In this document: in pieces, positions 60,033-64,000 of the stretch
Layout of the letters: every line of letters begins with the position of its first letter
Position numbering within the stretch: position 1 is the stretch's first letter
Source of the DNA: Paenibacillus sp. FSL H8-0079
Lineage (GTDB): Bacteria; Bacillota; Bacilli; Paenibacillales; Paenibacillaceae
Length of the DNA: 64,000 nt
Direction of reading: 5' to 3'
NCBI RefSeq assembly: GCF_037991315.1
Contig: NZ_CP150300.1
Location: forward strand, 6,076,001 to 6,140,000
Translations under genes and position numbers: made by a program
The notes under the pieces: model-generated
What the model was told of the DNA's origin: nothing
Seen by the model: only the letters and a program-made list of their open reading frames with translations
Databases searched by the model: none

Positions 60033-60137
60033 GCGATCATCCCTCTCTCATTTATCCCGGTTATGTAATCCGGCTATGACAACGAAAACGAAATTGTAAT
60101 TCTGAGTATTTCCGGCGCAAAAATCTTATACATTAAA

Positions 60138-60156
60138 GATACTGATAATCATTATC
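60138..60156. promoter_or_regulatory. Fur box
   Basis: GATACTGATAATCATTATC matches the 19-bp Fur consensus at 18 of 19 positions, 106 bp before the ABC ATPase start. Confidence 0.88.
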
Positions 60157-60329
60157 ATTTGTCAACATAAAAAACCAAATTTTCTGCTTTTTTCGAGCTT
60201 TATTCGGTCTTTTTGAAGCAGATATCTTACTCTCTTTCCGATTACACATGAGAGCTTTTCTCATTCATTCCGCGCACTTCACCACTTCTGACAATCTTTC
60301 GAGCTCTTGAATCGCAAATTTTGTGTCCG

Positions 60330-60535
60330 AATTGTGAATGTGGCCACTCCGATGACAGAACAACCTTCTGATCGCTGTTATCCCCAGATTTTTTGATCCT
60401 TTTTTAAAGGGTAAATCCGGGGATAGCATATGCTTCCGATGTAGCTTTCCTTTAGAAAGCTTTTAGGCGAACACTTCACTTCTTCAGGTTATTTCTGTCC
60501 TCTCCGTTTTTGTGTAAATGTTAGTTCAATCTATT
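60330..60535 (+). repeat. Dispersed hairpin repeat, copy E (long form)
   Basis: Core CCACTCCGATGACAGAA, GATCGCTGTTATCCCCAG, AAATCCGGGGATA, CTTCCGATGTAGCTTTC with the AGCTTTC.../AGAAAGCTT hairpin and TTATTTCTGTCCTCTCCGTT; right end TTAGTTCAATCTATT resembles the TIR of copies C and D, the left end is eroded. It lies in the 662-bp gap between the ABC ATPase and the GAP1-like gene; apart from the Fur box and terminator no gene is present. Confidence 0.8.
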
Positions 60536-60551
60536 CAGCCGCCATATCAAA

Positions 60552-60591
60552 TAAAAAAGATGACCTTGAATCTAGAGTTCAAGGTCATCTC
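60552..60591 (-). terminator. Rho-independent terminator of the GAP1-like gene
   Basis: Perfect 13-bp stem AGATGACCTTGAA (60558-60570) / TTCAAGGTCATCT (60578-60590) followed by TTTTTATTTG on the minus strand. Confidence 0.85.
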
Positions 60592-60694
60592 AAATACGCT
60601 CGTTTAATAAGGTATGAAGTCAGCATTTTTCAATATTTGGTCAAAAGGCACTCCATGAATCTATGCAACACGCTCAAATAATATGATCTACAGC

Positions 60695-63600
60695 TTAATT
60701 AGGCTGCGGCATCAATTGGATTACCGTCATCCCGCCCTGCGTACTCTGCACACTGGCAATGCTCTCGGCATCGATATCCGCTGGAAGATCCATCTGCAAT
60801 CCATACGGATAAAGGCGATCCACCTCTCCAATAGACATCTGTGAAGAAGTCGTCGCATCCGCATCCTGTTCATTGGATACAGATGTATCAGGCGATGTGG
60901 AACCAGTAACTTGATCTGCATCCGTACCTTGGTCCGTGTCTCCACTCGCAGCATTAGACGATGCATTCGTCCCTGTATCCGTTGTTGCATCGGTAGCAGG
61001 ATCTGAAGTGGCATCACCCGATATTGCTGGATCTGCCTGCTGAACGCCATCCTCCGTCTGCTCTGTGTTCCCCTCGTTTCCGGCTGAGGAACCATCTGTG
61101 CTTCCTTCGGAAGTACTCCCTGAACCACCATCGGATGTATCTTGGGTATCTGGCTCTTCATTCCTATTAAAGCTCTCCCACTTACCTGTAGCATCCAACT
61201 CCTGAGTACTGCCATCTTTCATCGTCAATTGCAGTGAGCCTTGCTCAAACTCATCACTTCCCGTATCATTCCTGAAACGGATCACCAGTTGAGCAGCAGA
61301 TTCCGTACCCTCCTGTTCAGTCGCAGGAATCATATAAGCAATCTGCTCCGCGATCTGTACCTCAGGTTCAGCCGGAATGCCAGGCTCCTCGGTAGATGGT
61401 GTGGACGCCGCTGGCGGCTCCACAGAATTATTCATCCAGGCATATGTACCGCCAGCATTACCCAGAACCAGGATCAAGAGGATTAATCCGAACAGATTTT
61501 TCCTTTTACCCGTTAGCATCCGCACCAGTGGAGAGGACAATTCCGTCTTCGCACGGTCATAGACCGGCTTCATTGTCTTGCTGGCTCTCACGTAATACGG
61601 TTTGAAAGCTGACTTCGACTTGAATGCTTCACGGTCATGGGCTTTGAAATACGCCACGATCGCATCCGCATATCCTTTATGCGCATTGGAACCCCGGACA
61701 AACATTCGATGATCTCCTGACCATTCGAAGAATGGATACAGCCCCTCAGCACGACTTGCATTGGTGCGGATGAATTCAATCAGGCCAGGATAATCCAACC
61801 GGTTGCTGCCGCTTCCTCCCCGATAAAAAGCCATCGGTAAAGCTTCATATACCGCGATCCCCGGATTAACCTGCAACTCTCCGGCAAGCCAGCGACGCGA
61901 CCAGCGTTGAAGTTCATTACGTTCTGCCAGGGAAAGTGCCTCCAATGCCTCTTCTTCATTCCCCTCGCCACTAAGCCACACTCTCGCAGCCAGCATCATG
62001 TTCGTTCGAGCAGATACATCAGAACCCTGACGTGCCGCCCAATCCCGAACCTCATTGCCATGCTGCAAAATATCAATGCTTAATAGCTGTTCACGGTTAA
62101 CCCGTTCCAGATCCAGATCCTGAATCATAAACAGGTTAATGACATAAGCAAGCTTGTCTGCAAGGCGGGTTAACTCCTCCTGATATGCCGGATCTTGACT
62201 GGCAGACGAAGATCCCCCTTTGCGATTAGGACGGGCTGTAGCTTCAGATTGACCAATTCGTGCCGTAATGCCTGTATCATAGGTGACATCAGCGGATACC
62301 CGATCCAGTATGTTAACACGCCGGAGGGCTTCATTCGCAGACTGTACCGGATTAGGCGCAGAACATAACCGTTCACGCAGCTCACTCGCTGTCCGCTCCT
62401 GCAAGAAGCTGTAGTGGATCGCAGATGGATGGGACGTAACCCATCTTCGGATCACTTCCACAACGTTCGCTGCCGATTCCGTGCGTTTCAGCTGATTGTC
62501 CAGATAAGGCTCGAACAACAGCTTGGTGAGCGATTCATTGGCCAGCACTTTATCAAAGAATGCTCGATTCAGCTGCGGATCCCGATCCAGCACAGCATAC
62601 AATTCCTGCACAGCACGCATACGCTTCTGGGCACGAGCATTATTTACACCGTAGATAAAATAGTCCACAATCCGGGATTGCACCACAGGCGCGGCAACAC
62701 TAGAATATTCTCCAATGCGAGCGGCGACGGCCTCTTCGGGTACGTTCTCGCGCTTCACACTGTCCAGTTCCCGGCTGAGCAAGGTCAGGAACAGCTCGTT
62801 CAGACGTGAACGTTGCTGTGATCCACCTTCCGGCTTCAGATAGGTCAACAAGCCACTCAGAACATGGCTTTTGTTATCCAGATACTGTTCTTCCATGCCT
62901 TGTTCAAGACCATAGAACACCGCGAGTTCCCCATATGCTTCAATGGAAAGTTCCCGTCCAGGCTCCATGCCGGACAGCATCTCATCGGCAAACGTATAGA
63001 ACGCATCCGCAGCACCAGGTTCCTGCAATAAAGACCAGGCGAATTCTGCATAAGGTAACTTCGCCACAGATGCATCCGCATGGGTAACTCTGCCGGACAC
63101 CAGATCAAAGGTGAAATCCTTCTCCGTATTCCGGTCTTTCGGACGTAACGTCCCTCGCTCAACAAACTGGACGTGGATGCCCTTCTTGGCCTGTGGCTCC
63201 TTGGCAAACGTCATGAATCCCAGCTGCCGCCGGAATGCGTATGGTAAAGCCGTGTACAGCAAACGTAACAATCCTTTGGCCCCTGCGGTCACTTCCTCTG
63301 CGGGAAGGTCCAGCGCAATGTATACTTTTCTGCGTGTCGCTACAGACTGCATTACGGCGTAGAGCAAGCGCTTGAACAGCACTTCGTTCATTTTTAAGGT
63401 GCTCAGCACTTGGGGTGGTGATGAATCAGGACCACTTCCCGGAGATATGGGCAATTCAGCAAGCGCCGGCAGTACTGTACCTTGTTCGATGTCATAGGAC
63501 GTGGCGAACACGGCATCCAGCCAGCCGCCTTGTTTCATCTGCTCTTCCGAACGTTCGGGAGACAAGACGTAATTATGTGCAAAAAAGGCACTGCGCAGCC

Positions 63601-63892
63601 CGGTGAAATCCGCAGACTGGTACACATTTTGCCCAAGAATCGTCTCTCCACTCTCCAGATGAAGCAGGTGAATGGAAGCCGGAAACTTCGTCTCGTCCTT
63701 CTCGCTACGGCCTGTTAGCTCCGCTGGAGCGTCATAGACACAGTAGGGGTGAAGCACTTTTTTGATAAAAGAAGGGTCCAGTCCCGGCGATGCCGCAACC
63801 GTATCAAACCCCTCTGTTGTGCGAAACACCCCGCGCCGCTCTCGGGTATACAACTGTTGTTCAATGGGCGGGGTTACAGAAGAACGCATCAT
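60695..63892 (-). CDS. Large GAP1-N2-like protein with a membrane anchor
   Basis: 1065 residues. The N-terminal 170 residues (IEQQLYTRERRGVFRTTEGFDTVAASPGLDPSF, IHLLHLESGETILGQNVYQSADFTGLRSAFFAHNYVL) match the GTPase-associated protein 1 N-terminal domain GAP1-N2. A long helical middle follows (about 180-790), then one transmembrane helix (LFGLILLILVLGNAGGTYAWM, about 803-823), an acidic Ser/Thr/Asp-rich stretch (about 905-1010, with repeats such as TDATTDTGTNASS) and a short conserved-looking C-terminus (MDLPADIDAESIASVQS). Families of this kind are found beside GTPase genes in predicted conflict or stress systems. It starts ATGATG at 63892, overlapping the upstream gene; GGGGAGAG precedes it. 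Function unknown. Confidence 0.8.
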   Translation of the reverse strand: MMRSSVTPPIEQQLYTRERRGVFRTTEGFDTVAASPGLDPSFIKKVLHPYCVYDAPAELTGRSEKDETKFPASIHLLHLESGETILGQNVYQSADFTGLRSAFFAHNYVLSPERSEEQMKQGGWLDAVFATSYDIEQGTVLPALAELPISPGSGPDSSPPQVLSTLKMNEVLFKRLLYAVMQSVATRRKVYIALDLPAEEVTAGAKGLLRLLYTALPYAFRRQLGFMTFAKEPQAKKGIHVQFVERGTLRPKDRNTEKDFTFDLVSGRVTHADASVAKLPYAEFAWSLLQEPGAADAFYTFADEMLSGMEPGRELSIEAYGELAVFYGLEQGMEEQYLDNKSHVLSGLLTYLKPEGGSQQRSRLNELFLTLLSRELDSVKRENVPEEAVAARIGEYSSVAAPVVQSRIVDYFIYGVNNARAQKRMRAVQELYAVLDRDPQLNRAFFDKVLANESLTKLLFEPYLDNQLKRTESAANVVEVIRRWVTSHPSAIHYSFLQERTASELRERLCSAPNPVQSANEALRRVNILDRVSADVTYDTGITARIGQSEATARPNRKGGSSSASQDPAYQEELTRLADKLAYVINLFMIQDLDLERVNREQLLSIDILQHGNEVRDWAARQGSDVSARTNMMLAARVWLSGEGNEEEALEALSLAERNELQRWSRRWLAGELQVNPGIAVYEALPMAFYRGGSGSNRLDYPGLIEFIRTNASRAEGLYPFFEWSGDHRMFVRGSNAHKGYADAIVAYFKAHDREAFKSKSAFKPYYVRASKTMKPVYDRAKTELSSPLVRMLTGKRKNLFGLILLILVLGNAGGTYAWMNNSVEPPAASTPSTEEPGIPAEPEVQIAEQIAYMIPATEQEGTESAAQLVIRFRNDTGSDEFEQGSLQLTMKDGSTQELDATGKWESFNRNEEPDTQDTSDGGSGSTSEGSTDGSSAGNEGNTEQTEDGVQQADPAISGDATSDPATDATTDTGTNASSNAASGDTDQGTDADQVTGSTSPDTSVSNEQDADATTSSQMSIGEVDRLYPYGLQMDLPADIDAESIASVQSTQGGMTVIQLMPQPN

Positions 63893-64000
63893 CCCACTCT
63901 CCCCTCAATGTACTTCAGCTTGTACAGGAGCCACAGGAAAGGTTCATCCACGCGAATCGGACTAACCACACCCTGCAATTTCATATCCACCGGATTGCTA
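63889..64000 (-). CDS. Upstream gene of the GAP1-like operon (C-terminal 36 codons only)
   Basis: Reading ...DMKLQGVVSPIRVDEPF...YIEGRVG followed by TGA at 63889-63891. The stop overlaps the next start as ATGA, so the two genes are translationally coupled. Only the C-terminus is in the window; the family cannot be identified. By analogy to GAP1 loci a GTPase or partner protein is expected, which is inference only. Confidence 0.7.
   Translation of the reverse strand, partial: SNPVDMKLQGVVSPIRVDEPFLWLLYKLKYIEGRVG

Overview
The window looks like a chromosomal segment of a Paenibacillus-type Firmicute. The evidence is YesM/YesN-type two-component systems beside LplABC-like sugar ABC transporters, long lipobox-containing sugar-binding proteins, GH42 and GH94 carbohydrate enzymes, a triple-SLH surface protein, Gram-positive ribosome-binding sites (AAGGAGG) with frequent GTG/TTG starts, and catabolite (cre), Fur and Rex/FNR-like operators. 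No rRNA, tRNA or CRISPR array was seen.

Layout. 1-6.4 kb: a sugar-binding lipoprotein (cut by the left edge), a YesN/YesM pair and a GH42 beta-galactosidase, with cre-like sites. 6.6-15.9 kb: an AraC regulator, MobA, an MFS transporter, GlnS, a DUF2164 protein, two GNAT acetyltransferases, an SDR and a MerR-methyltransferase fusion behind a 19-bp-spacer promoter. 16-20.5 kb: a GH94 phosphorylase (probably 1,2-beta-oligoglucan phosphorylase) and its LacI regulator, with three matching operators. 21.2-25.8 kb: an iron module made of an AraC/ferri-siderophore-binding fusion regulator, a Fur-boxed siderophore-binding lipoprotein and an ABC exporter. 26.1-34.6 kb: an Lpl-type ABC transporter (two permeases and a binding protein) enclosed by a YesN regulator and a YesM kinase whose gene overlaps that of a second binding lipoprotein. 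34.9-39.6 kb: an MFS transporter, a molybdopterin oxidoreductase and a FocA-type formate/nitrite channel. 40-45.6 kb: an 1861-residue SLH-anchored surface protein, followed by an intact IS1182-family element. 47.5-48.9 kb: NADH oxidase behind three tandem Rex/FNR-like sites.

49.3-56.6 kb is an AT-rich island, clearly different in base composition from the rest. It begins and ends with truncated or frameshifted genes (an unknown fragment, an EamA transporter remnant, a PL10 pectate lyase lacking its 5' end). It carries electrophile/quinone-type reductases (NamA, azoreductase, a YwnB-like NAD(P)H-binding protein, a DsbA/FrnE protein) with an ArsR and an Rrf2 regulator. Its gene blocks are separated by copies of a hairpin-rich repeat. 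57.6-60 kb holds glutathione peroxidase and a Fur-controlled FhuF-like reductase plus siderophore ABC ATPase. 60.7-64 kb holds a large membrane-anchored GAP1-N2-like protein overlapping an upstream gene that leaves the window.

A second, unrelated repeat family (190-250 bp, hairpin-forming, inverted-repeat ends) occurs five times in intergenic gaps across the window, twice touching a stop codon. Together the genes describe a saprophytic plant-polysaccharide user with respiratory/fermentative switching (Nox, FocA, Mo enzyme) and siderophore-based iron uptake.
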